Positions 46,240 through 56,528 of a stretch of 64,000 bases of DNA are shown here, piece by piece; the first letter of the stretch is position 1, and each line of letters begins with the position of its first letter. The position numbers and the translations under genes were made by a program. This DNA comes from Branchiostoma floridae (lineage: Eukaryota; Chordata; Leptocardii; Amphioxiformes; Branchiostomatidae): positions 6,068,966 through 6,132,965 of the forward strand of contig NC_049989.1 in the NCBI RefSeq assembly GCF_000003815.2. The letters run 5' to 3'. The notes below the pieces were generated by a model. That model saw only the letters and a program-made list of their open reading frames with translations, was not told where the DNA came from and ran no database searches.

Positions 46240-46403
46240 ATCACAAACTCAGACCAATGCGAATCTTCAAGGGTTTTTTAAAGTTCTGTTTTGAAAGGAT
46301 TGTACATGTGTGCTGATTAAGGTTGTTGTTCCTGGTGATTTGTTGCAGTATTATACTATCGGTGTATATGTTTGATGGACATTAAGACGATGTTTGGTTA
46401 CTC

Positions 46404-46409
46404 AATAAA
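46404..46409 (+). terminator. poly(A) signal, ELMO
   Basis: AATAAA lies 165 bp after the ELMO stop codon. ELMO and SIRT4 are convergent, with 316 bp between stop codons. The minus-strand counterpart for SIRT4 is a TTTATT near 46456, so the two 3' ends may overlap or nearly touch. Confidence 0.5.
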
Positions 46410-46555
46410 GAAAGAAAGTTTTGGCTCTGCTAGAGCAGCATCTGATATCATAATTGTTTTTATTGTTATTTTCCCCATTTCTTAGTATAACTGCTATAAC
46501 ACTCTATGTAAACATAAAAATTTAAACAATAATAACGATCTACGAGTCTCCAACA

Positions 46556-47448
46556 TTAGACTTTTAGCTTTGTCAGGACGTCCCCGCATCTACTGTTGAT
46601 CTTCAGCGCCGCTAGATTGTCCGCTCGTGTGGGTCCGATGTTCAGGATGGCCACGGGTTTGTTCTGTTTGTGAGCGGCGGACACAAACCTGTAGGCCGAA
46701 TACACCTGGAGGTAGGGAAACAGAGATGAATGCGTGATCGAGAGGGGAACAGAAACGCCATGGCAGGAGAAATACAAACCATTAACAGTGACAATGGGAC
46801 AGTAGGGAACATGCAGTACAAAAGATTGAAACTTAGAGACTATATTGACCTTTCAACTAAACCGTATACATATACATGGTGTATAGAAGGCCGTCGGATC
46901 GACACCAACAACCTAAGGACAGAGCATGATGAAAGGGGAAGAGATTGAAGAAGTGTCATACTGCATGGCTCTGTTTTGCTACCCATTTTTTTTATATCAT
47001 AGCTTGAATAATGTGTACCAAAAACATCACAAGCCATATTTATGTACATGCTTCCCTACGGCAGCACCGAAACTCGTCAATGGTTCATATTTCATAATCA
47101 TAAATCACACAACGAGATTCATATTTACTGACCTGTAGTGAAGACCCTGCCACCAGTATACTGTCAGACTCCTCCAGTTTTTCAAAGACCAGTTGGACCG
47201 TGTCCTTGGGCACGCACTCCCCGAAGTACACCATGTCAGGCTTCAGGGGTCCGCCACATTTTCTGCAGATACATATAGTCCATGGGCCAGGTCCCCAACA
47301 ATGGCAATTAGCAATTGATACCAAACATAATAGGCCAGTAGGAATCGAAGGATCAGAAAAAAATGATGGATATGTGTGAGTAGCTATAAAGCTGCCGATA
47401 GTAAATAATTTTTTCACGTCAACAGTATGGTTGAGTTTTTACGTCGAC

Positions 47449-47534
<86 letters not shown>

Positions 47535-48333
47535 GCGTGTGCATGTGCGTGTGTGTTCATATGTGTGTGTGTGTGCATGTCTGTATGTCTGCGTCTACAA
47601 CAAGTGTCTACACCACATCTACATCTACGTACCCGCAGTGCGGCGCTCTAAACCCCTCTATCTGTTCCGGAGTCAGGGCGACGTCGGCGTCCGGCCTGAT
47701 CTCGAACGGCACCGCCTCCCAGTGCGGGTTCATGTTCGATATCACCTGTTGTAACCCGGACCTCGGTACCACGTGCTTACAGGACAGACATGCCGCCCTA
47801 AACGCGCTTCCATGGAGCTCTGTCATCCGCTCACTCCCGGCTTTCCTGTGTAGATCGTCCACATTCTGTGTCACCAGCCAGTGGAGTTTACCCTGCCGCT
47901 CCCACTGCACAAGTGCCCGGTGAGAAACGTTAGGCCGGTGTGACGAGAACCCGGGCCATCCTACGTAGTTTCTAGCCCAGTTCCCCTGCCGAACGTGTGT
48001 GTCCTTCACGAAATCTTGGTACATAACAGGCCCGATGACGGGTCTGTCTTTGCCGGCCCGAGGCGGGCTCTTGACAGAACGATAGTCTGGGAGACCGGAC
48101 TCAGTGGACAGTCCGGCTCCTGTGATCACCAACAGCCGTTTGGAAGCGTGGACGAACTCCTGGAGCCTGCTGATGTCGTCAGAGGTAGCCGAGTCGGTTG
48201 GAGGAACGAAATTCAAGTCTTCGACGAAAACAACATTAGCAGACGACGTTGTATAACACTTCCGGGTTGGACCGAGAATGGTCCTCACGTGGTCTATGGT
48301 GCCTTTGCCAAGTATCAAACGCATTTTGGACAC
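46556..48333 (-). CDS. SIRT4: mitochondrial sirtuin SIRT4
   Basis: Three exons (48333-47633, 47262-47133 and 46705-46556) encode 326 residues. SIRT4 is a mitochondrial NAD+-dependent class II sirtuin with lipoamidase, deacylase and ADP-ribosyltransferase activities reported. The N-terminal ~45 residues are basic and hydroxylated, as in a matrix-targeting peptide. NAD-binding and catalytic motifs are intact: [29 protein letters not shown] and ELHG with the catalytic His. The zinc site is CLSC plus CGKC; the second Cys pair is assembled across the exon 1/2 junction. [19 protein letters not shown] and [23 protein letters not shown] are SIRT4-type signatures. The start could instead be the second Met at 48324. 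Intron 1 contains a (GT)n tract. Confidence 0.95.
47451..47580 (+). repeat. (GT)n microsatellite in SIRT4 intron 1
   Basis: About 78 bp of pure GT (47451-47528) is followed by interrupted GTGCGTGTGCAT. The whole tract is about one third of the 370-bp intron. On the SIRT4 transcript it reads as a CA repeat between donor and acceptor. The long Cys-Val open frames through it are artefacts. Confidence 0.95.
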
Positions 48334-49252
48334 CAGCAGAAGTAACTAAAATGACACAGGGAATGATAGAGTGAGTGATAAGTAACTGAAAGGATGACTG
48401 ACACGACAAGTCGTTCCCTGAGACATTACATCATTACACAGCAGCCATTTTGGATCTTATTTATGTCACTATATCTGATTGGCTGTAGGGAATGACCACC
48501 CACCCGACTGGCCAATAGCAACCCATGTAACATAGATCGATAATTGTCGGTGTGAAGTTACGCAATTTGATTTTCCGCTGCAATTTGAATTTACTTCGCT
48601 AGATGGCAAAGTAGACTTAGAAGGGGGCATTGAATACTTCAGCAGATAAAACCCTTTTGAATACAGTACACTTGTTTTCCAATACAAAACAAATACAGTT
48701 TTGGGGAAAGACAAACAGAAGAGTTAATGTAGTTTGTCATTGAAGTAAAATTCATGTACTGCTTCTTGTCCATTGCCGGAATTATACTGATATCATGGAG
48801 ATCCATTTATTTCTGATGTCAACATAGCTGCATTTGGTGTGCAATGTCTGTGCTATGGAAGAGAACACTGTATACTAAGTACAGATTTTCTACATAAGAC
48901 AACAAATCCTACTCGATGGCAAACTTATGCTTCATAGAAATCAACAAAACAAGGAATCTTTCACATTCTGACAGAGGAAAAAAAAAGTTTTATTCTATTT
49001 TCCAACTGATTGCTTTAACCTCACAATACATGAATAAATGATGATACATGTTGGATAAAGATGTGCAACTGGTCAGAGCTTCCTTTTAAGCTCTGACAAA
49101 AATTATACTACATTTGTACCATGGTAGTAGTTCTTAAGTCTACATACAGTCCTGGTGACTAAAAAAAAAAATGTTACATTAACAATGCTTTGATGATTTT
49201 TATGAAATTCAATACATTTGTACCATAACACATTTCAGTCTATGAATCTAAG
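48334..49252. other. SIRT4 upstream and MRPS23 3' region
   Basis: No coding exon is supported. A YY1-like core (GCCATTTT, 48443-48450, reading AAAATGGC on the SIRT4 strand) lies about 110 bp upstream of the SIRT4 ATG. A minus-strand AATAAA (48993-48988) is a candidate MRPS23 poly(A) signal, about 260 bp past its stop. Confidence 0.4.
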
Positions 49253-50089
49253 TCACAATTTTTCTGTCTCTGTTTTCTGTAGCGCTTCCTTTATCATGTC
49301 ACTAATGCGAATGTTCAGTGCAGGGTCTCTCTGACTCTCCTGTGGCTCCTCTACAGTATCAGTCACTTGTTTCAACTGTCTCTTTTTCAGGACGACCCCG
49401 TCCCTCTGTAGTGCCCTTGCTGCTGCCTCAAAGAGTTCAGCATCTTCTTGGTACTTTCCCAGTCTCTCCAGTTGTTGGTACTTCAGGATGAACTTCTGAC
49501 ACTCCGACACAGAGTCCGGGTCACTCAGGTCCATGGGGCGGGGGGTGCCGTAGGTCTTGTAAAAAGCTGAAAGTATGGAAGAAAAAGGGGTTAAATACAA
49601 GCACAGCCGAGCAGTGTAATGGAAAAAGTGAAAACATGTATAAATTCATACTGTGACTCTTGTAATTTGTGAGAGATGTAAAACTAAACTGACATGCAAC
49701 TAGCAACTAAATATTAATGTGTAGCAACAATTCTATTAAAGTATTGTATGGGGCTTCAGTTTATTAATATCATTTCCCTCATTTTCACTGTCGATCTAAA
49801 GCCAAAGTTATCAGTGTTTTATGAATTGATTCTTTATACATATAACATTAACGTTATATAAAATTTGTGCATAATTTTTACCTGCTCGAATCTTGTCCTC
49901 AGGATACAGGATTCGCCTGACCGGTTTGATATCGTAACTCCTCTCCGCCAGTGGTGGGTCTCGGGGCGGAAACGCCGCGTACACGTCGTACCAAAGCGGC
50001 CTTTCCTCGTACTTCATCACTCCCCCGCGTATCAAGTCACGAACGCGGGTAAAAATCGTGCCAAACTTCTCCAAACGACTCCCAGCCAT
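49253..50089 (-). CDS. MRPS23: mitochondrial ribosomal protein S23
   Basis: Two exons (50089-49882 and 49566-49253) encode 173 residues; human MRPS23 has 190. It is a small-subunit (mS23) mitoribosome protein. The start MAGSRLEKFGTIFTRVRDLI and the following EERPLWYDVYAAFPP match the conserved N-terminal block of the family. RAAFYKTYG bridges the exon junction, followed by FILKYQQLERLG and the Leu-rich LFEAAARALQRDGVVLKKR. The C-terminal third is charged and poorly conserved, as is usual. It is divergently arranged with MRPL37 across 383 bp. Confidence 0.92.
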
Positions 50090-50472
50090 GTTGGACCGAC
50101 TGGATGACCTCTCTTCTTGTTACTGACCTCCGACCTCTGGTGATTTAGAGGTTTAATGTGAACAATATAGTGCCTGACTATTTATCTTTCTTTGAAAAAA
50201 GTTAATGACAAGCTGTATCAAAATAATCACAAAGAAGTAATACTAATATTAATACATTTATATTTTATATCAGATAAACATAATATATTGAATAAATCGT
50301 ACCAAAAAGTATTTTGATTGGGTATTTTTCAAGGCATATACAAAGGACAGTCTTATCGTAAAGAATGATGGGACTGAAGCAAGATGGCAGCTCGTGGTAG
50401 AATTTTGGGCATGGCATAGCATGACAGTTTAGAACGGTTTTATCTCTCTGATTCCGTGCTAGGAAGTAGAAA
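50090..50472. promoter_or_regulatory. bidirectional promoter, MRPS23/MRPL37
   Basis: The 383 bp between two divergent ATGs must contain both promoters. CAAGATGGCAG (50380-50390), a YY1-type element, lies about 85 bp upstream of the MRPL37 ATG. No TATA box is obvious. Both genes encode mitoribosomal proteins. Confidence 0.6.
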
Positions 50473-52731
50473 ATGTTAACTATGAATGCTTCACGGCCTT
50501 CTGGCTTGCTTCTGAAGTCAGGTTTACGCTTAGCAGTTTGTCCCAGGCCTGTGAGCACGAGCGTCGTGCTGTGGAAAGGCGAGGAGCGGGTAGTCCGCAA
50601 GGACATCCGAGACCACCCCTCCAACCACCCGTACAGATCCGACTGGCAGTCCGGACAGTATTACGACCCCAGGAAGTTCAAGAGCGAATTCCTCAAGCCG
50701 AAGAGGACCAAGGTTTGGGAAAAACTTATCAAAATTGACAATACGAAAAACGACAAACGAAAAGATCATCATGTCTTGAAAAAACTAGGACATAGGACAT
50801 ATGAGCAGGGAGCTTTTGATATGACTTTAATATACATTAAGCTCCTTGTATACATGAGGAAATAGTTTGAATAAATTTTAATGATCTTTATCTTATGATT
50901 TTTAGAATATTATATATGGAAGACCTTCCTCTCCACGTGATATTTAATGTAACAAAAATATATATTGATTAACATGCCATTCTGTTTGCTATCAATATCA
51001 TATTTGTCATTCACAAAAACACCATAAATGCTTGGGGGAATTTACATAGTCACATTGTAAAAAGAAAAGACAAAATATTGTCATGAAACTTTCAAAGTTT
51101 CATTAACCGTTCCCATCTCTTCTTCTCCCTCAGTATGACTATGAAGATATCGAGTGCCGTTTCGGAACCTGGTTTGACCCAGAGAACATTGGCTGGTCCA
51201 CTTGGCAATTCAAGTAAGTATTTTGTGTCGCGGTTGGTGTCAAAATGTTTTTTTGCTTCGTATTAACTGTATTTAAATGTAGCAACATTATTGTAGTTGT
51301 GTATATCTTAACTTAAGTAAGTGCATTTTGTTGTGCATATGACAGACGGCCATTTGATTGGAACAACAATCCACTGAGAGACAAACAGAAAGAACCTGGA
51401 CCTGAGGACAAGAACTGGCACGACAAACCTGCCCACGTTTTCCATCCTTTCACAAAGGTACGCTTTGACAAGAATATATATACTTGGTATCAATAATCAT
51501 GTTACCATCATGCACAATGCCGAAAAGGTCTGAAGCAAGCCAGTTGTGTTGTAGTTTTAATCCTAAATTTCTTACCACCCTAGCTTACTTCTGGTAAGAA
51601 TTACACTATAATTTATAGTCATAACAGGCAATGTTGTAAGTTAGGAATGTTGAGAAGCTGTCACAAGATATCACAGGCAGCTGAAGTCTAGACTTCTCTT
51701 CTATCTGTTCCATGTAGGTGCTGGAGGGTGAGAAACAGGGTCTGTTGCTGACCAAGTCCAAGTGGATGCAGAAGGAAGGCAACAATGGAACCCTTCCTCA
51801 GCACATCATGGTCCTCGGTAACAACATCACCGTTCCTGATTACGAGCAGCGCGTACGGGAAGCCATCTTGTACGCACACGAACACGACACCCAGGACGCC
51901 ATGGTAAGCAGGAACCAGTCTGCACAGTACATTATGTCCCAGCTCCTGTACATGTGCTCCACTCTTACAGGACAATACCCACAGCTGCTCGACAGGCGTG
52001 TCGTAGACGGGATGGATGTCACCGCCAACTGGCATCGCGGGGAGGATCTGGTCCAGACCAAAGGAAAGATCGGGACAATGATGCTGTCCAAGTCACCACT
52101 GCCTCCGTTTGCTAATCCTGACGACATTGCAGAAACCGCTGAACACGAGTTAGAGTCCATCTTCCCTGTGGCTCCCATCATCGATCTGCAAGTCGCCAAC
52201 ATATACACCCCAGAGGATCACATGGGTTTCTTGGATGGGTACTCCTTCCCACACATGCACACCTTGTTTCTGCTGAACATCGACAGAGCGGCGCGACGGA
52301 GGCACATGACTGTCAAAATGATGATGTTTGCTCATGCTAATTGTTTGGCTCGTGCAAGAAAGCTGTACGGAGATGCCGAGATGGACCTACCAGAACCAAT
52401 CACAGCACAGGGCGTCGCCATGGAGGATGGAGTCTTCCACTTTCTAGTGTACCAACTGAACACGACAAAGTTACGAGAAGATGGTGGGGTGAAGAACATG
52501 GTATGGATCGACTGCGACAACCGTCTGTACAACTACATGTACCTCATGGATCATGCTGCAAACTTGTGGCCGGTAAAGAAACGTAAGCGCTGGGTGAAGA
52601 TCAACAAGAAAAGACTGGAGGTTGGACTGCTTGAGTACAATCCCGATGTCTTTAAGAAGTTTGTAGGCATGTACATGAATGGGGTGACTTCTGCTCATCA
52701 GGCACAGAGTGGGCAACATGGAAGTACATGA
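50473..52731 (+). CDS. MRPL37: mitochondrial ribosomal protein L37
   Basis: Four exons (50473-50712, 51134-51213, 51346-51457 and 51718-52731) encode 481 residues; human MRPL37 has 423. It is a large-subunit mitoribosome protein (mL37) related to MRPS30/mL65. An arginine-rich, acid-poor N-terminus (LLLKSGLRLAVCPRPVSTS) is a likely matrix-targeting peptide. Family blocks are VLEGEKQGLLLTKSKW, FPVAPIIDLQVANIYTPED, GFLDGYSFPHMHTLFLLN, VFHFLVYQLNTTKL and GVKNMVWIDCD. A TATTATGACCCC-type linker region in exons 1-3 is more variable. The extra length lies in the N-terminal part and in a Lys/Arg-rich insert near LWPVKKRKRWVKINKKR. AATAAA at 52931-52936 is the likely poly(A) signal. Confidence 0.92.
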
Positions 52732-53636
52732 TCATGTGAAGGAGAAAATTGCACCACTTTTTTTTTTTTAAGACCCCATGTTACATACAGTGAATTACTT
52801 GGTAACTGTGACATGATCTTTATTGGTGTTTGAAATGTAATGGATTATGGATCATAAAGTGTGCCTGACTTTGGCAGGCAGTAACAAAAGATGATACTGA
52901 GATAACGATGTGTTTCCATTTTTGGAAAGTAATAAATTCAAATTCCAGCATATCTGGCTGTTCTTTTCATTGTGCTGTTTATCCTTAGATTATGTTAGAC
53001 AGAACTTATAAGTTTAAATAGTGAAGTAATTAAAATACAGCATCGTTAAAAGCAATTTGGTATACTCAAACTGATAAAACTAAAAGTTGATATGTCAATC
53101 CAGTAAAAAGACCCATATTGTACCACAGAACTGAAAGGGAATGATGAAGAAAAATGGGACAACATTTCAAGCATGTTGTTTCTGGTAGCTTTTTTATTGT
53201 GGGAGAAGTGAGACAACACTTAAGTCAACTTAAAATGGTCCTAAACTTAGTGGCTGTACAGCATAAAGAAATTCCATGTTATATCATAGCTGCAATATTT
53301 ACATGTTGAGCAGACAACAACACCATTAAGAACAGTTAAAATGTGTTCTGATTTTGACATTCCCTCTTTATACATACAACTGTTTGAATTCAGTGTGATA
53401 TCAAATTCAATGGCAATGGTAAATGTCATGATTTTCTAGTTAAAAGTAGAATCTTGGCACCCTAAGATGTTTATTTTATTATGTCTACTTGATTTTATTC
53501 TGTACAACAAACACTTCATATGTACACTTAGGAAGTATCTAGAGGTACAACTAGGCAACCTGCCTACATCTAGAAATAAAATGTTGGTGTGGAGTATTCT
53601 AAGGAAACCATGAAAACTAGCGCTAAGGGTGAGTTC
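52732..53636. other. 3' UTRs of convergent MRPL37 and RSPH14
   Basis: No coding exon is supported. A plus-strand AATAAA at 52931-52936 would end MRPL37. Minus-strand AATAAA hexamers at 53475-53470 and 53480-53475 would end RSPH14. The middle is AT-rich, without a recognised repeat. Confidence 0.45.
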
Positions 53637-55817
53637 CTATGGTTTCCATGTGATGACCCTAACGGCAATAGTCGCGGCTTTCACCACCGCCTCGCTCTCG
53701 TCTTCCATCCTCTTCTTGATGAGATCTACATGATTCAGTAGCTCCTTCCTCCCCTCGGGAGCCTCCGACAAGGTGGTCAGGGCTTTCAGACTATTCAGGC
53801 GCACCTCACTGTTCTTGTCTTCTACAAGTTCTACAAGATGAGGAATTGCTCCAGCCTCCAAGGCCAGGTACTTCCCCTGGGTTGTTATGGTGATGGTCGC
53901 TATGGCTCCTGCCGCCATGGATCGGACGTACGTGTCTCCATCCTTCAGCAGCCCGACCAATGGTGGCAGAGCCTTCACCTCGCAGGCCTTGTTCTTGCCG
54001 TCGAGCGGAACGCTGAGGTCCATGATGTCGCGTGCGGCCTTGGCGCGGATGATGGCCTGGTTGTGGCCGAGGAGCTCGGTGAAGACCTCCATTGCCCCGG
54101 CAACGAGAGCATGCATGGTTTCCACGCGGAGACAGAAGTGTAACGTGTCCAGGATCAGTTCCTTGATCTCGTTTAGCTCGTCACGCAGTTTTCCGACAAG
54201 CTTGGGGACAAGTTGAGCCTCCACTACACCTGCAGCACCTGCAGATACGACAGAAAGGGAATATCTAAACCTGAGCATCAAGAATTGTGTTCATTAGATC
54301 CTGTACACAACCCATTACTAGAGTCGACACTGTCATTCTGTCAATGTAATACTTCAAAGGTACATGTAAAGGTCAAGTGAGAAATAGATGGTGAATAGAT
54401 AAAACATGAAAACGTACTTATGTAGCGATTAAATATTGATGAACAAAAGAAAGGGGCCAAAGCTTTCTGTCCAATGACATTAACTGTGTAACGTTAAGTA
54501 TTTACTGAAGAATGTCCAAAAGAAAAAAATGAGATGACTGCCTGGGACAAACTTAGTAACTACAATAGTCTGAAAATCTAGAATGGGAAAAGTAGAAGTA
54601 GTAGTACATGCACATGCAATTGTTTATATCATATCTTTACATCAAATTAAATATTTACTGTTATCTACATCAAATTATACTCATTCACAACATATACAAA
54701 TGTCTAAAATCATTAAGATAGAGAATTTTTCTTTTAACGTATCAATAATAAGCAGGTAAAAAAAGGAAGGATACATACTATTTATACTGAACATATGCTT
54801 CAAACTAGGTTTTTTTCACAATCACAGTCGCTGAATTCATCCATCACAAAGACTTACCATATGGAATCTCAGACATCATCTCCATGGCCATGTGTGCATT
54901 CTTCCTGGCAAGGTCCACACTGTCATCAAACAGCTTGGACAGAGGCACAATAATGCCATAGTCCAGGAAGGCATCTCTGCCCTTGTTGTGGGTGGCAATA
55001 ACATACAGCACCTGGAGAGGATGGAAAATATTGGTATCTGTCAGATAAAAAAGAGGTAGTCTTCATCATTTGATAAGAATAAGATTATTACTACATTGAG
55101 GCCTGAGTAAGCCTCATAATAACCTCAGTCTTAACATATAGAATAAGACATGATCACTTTCTGCTGCTAAAATTATTACAGTATCTCGCAAAAACGACAC
55201 ATAATGATAATGTTGAAACTATGACTATGAGCACAAAGTATAAGCTTCTATATTCCAAGATTCTTAATGCCTCTCTTTGCATTCAGACCTGTGTTATATC
55301 TTTTCAGAATTTATGGTCTTACTTCTGTTGTCTTGTGCCTCACTGTCGGGTCCTTGTCACTCAGCAGCTTCTTAAGACTCTCAGCCACACCCACCTGTAG
55401 AGAGGAATAACAGATCTGTTATTTGAATGCGGATGAAATAGCATCATACAACATGGCTATAAATGTACATGGGGTGATGGGAAGAGCAAGACACAAACTC
55501 GGGAAGTGGATGTGAAGTTGGAAGGAAAACATGACTTAGTTTGTACGGTAACTTGATAGACAGCAAGGTAAAATTATCTCGCTCAAAAAAGTTTCAAGGA
55601 GAGAACAGGACACAGTACTAACTCTCAACGCCTCTGCGATGTGTTCCGGATCGTGGAGGTAGTCGCAGAGAGTCATCAAGGCCCGCTGCCGTGTGATCAG
55701 CTCTTTATCGTTCAGCTCCCGGTTGAGCCTGGGGAGGGCCCGGTCTCCGTACGCCAGCGGAGCCTTGGTCGGGTCGATGTCCGGCGGAAGCTTCTGCGAG
55801 ATCACCGTCTTCGCCAT
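53637..55817 (-). CDS. RSPH14: radial spoke head 14 armadillo protein
   Basis: Four exons (55817-55623, 55394-55323, 55011-54858 and 54238-53637) encode 340 residues, close to human RSPH14/RTDR1 in length and sequence. It is a HEAT/armadillo-repeat protein of the ciliary radial spoke. Conserved N-terminus: LPPDIDPTKAPLAYGDRALP, then TRQRALMTLCDYLHDPEHI. Repeats continue through KTTEVLYVIATHNKGRDAF, AKAARDIMDLSVPLDGK, AAGAIATITITTQGKYLAL and LNSLKALTTLSEAPEGRK, ending RVITWKP as in the human protein. Its 5' end faces STK36, another motile-cilium gene. It was earlier named RTDR1 in human. Confidence 0.94.
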
Positions 55818-56528
55818 GGCTTAAGTTGTACTCAACCAGTAGAGAATAAAGTTGAACGTCTATGGGTATGCGGTGGAAGCACCGGGCTTAAACTGTTCTT
55901 GGCACGAAAATCGCGAATCGATATTTGCCAGGACAGCCAGACCGCAAACCTTTTGTTTAATTTGTTGTCATGGTAACCACATCAAAACGCCACGAACCAA
56001 ATTGGCCAAAACATGATTGAATGACAACAAATAGTAAAAATGTCCTTACTATCATTTATAATATTTTACATTGTACCTGTAGTGAGTTTTAAAGGCGCTT
56101 ATTGATCATAAAGTTGAATTTGGTAGTTTTCAAAGTTTCTGATTGTGTCGAGTTTCGCTGCTGTCATCCACTCTCGTTCACGTCTCGCGAGACTGCGGCA
56201 GGGCGAGATTTGAGACAAGATGGCGGGCCGTTTCGAAGTTCAGTAATTATCTCAAGAAAATTGCAGAAAATTAGTGTCACAAAGATATATACTTGAAAAA
56301 TGTTGGAAGGGAGAATTACTTAATTGTATAAAGAATCAAGCCAGTCATTTGGATATTCCGTTCTATGCAGGTAAGGCGATATATTCGACGTTGTATTTGA
56401 TTGTTTACACCTGTCGGCATTTTTCTCTTGATAATCATTTTCACTCTTTCACCAGGGAATATCTTATCATTCATACCTTGATACCTTCATTCATCCTGCA
56501 GGAATCGATCTTAGGCAGCTAAAAAGTT
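55818..56528. promoter_or_regulatory. bidirectional promoter, RSPH14/STK36
   Basis: The 711 bp between the divergent ATGs hold TCTCGCGAGA (56183-56192), a palindromic core-promoter element common in TATA-less divergent vertebrate promoters. An AAGATGGCG YY1-type site (56217-56225) lies 24 bp further on. The latter probably marks the STK36 transcription start region. A donor-like CAGGTAAGGC near 56368 and a CAG at about 56501 suggest a short 5' UTR intron. Confidence 0.55.

Noticed and set aside
47451-47651. Possible CRISPR-like or structured repeat array
   Set aside because: A dinucleotide microsatellite with no spacer structure, in a eukaryotic intron.
47427-47923. Long open frames of Cys-Val and Val-Arg repeats
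   Set aside because: They are translations of the (GT)n microsatellite and of the antisense strand of SIRT4 exon 1.
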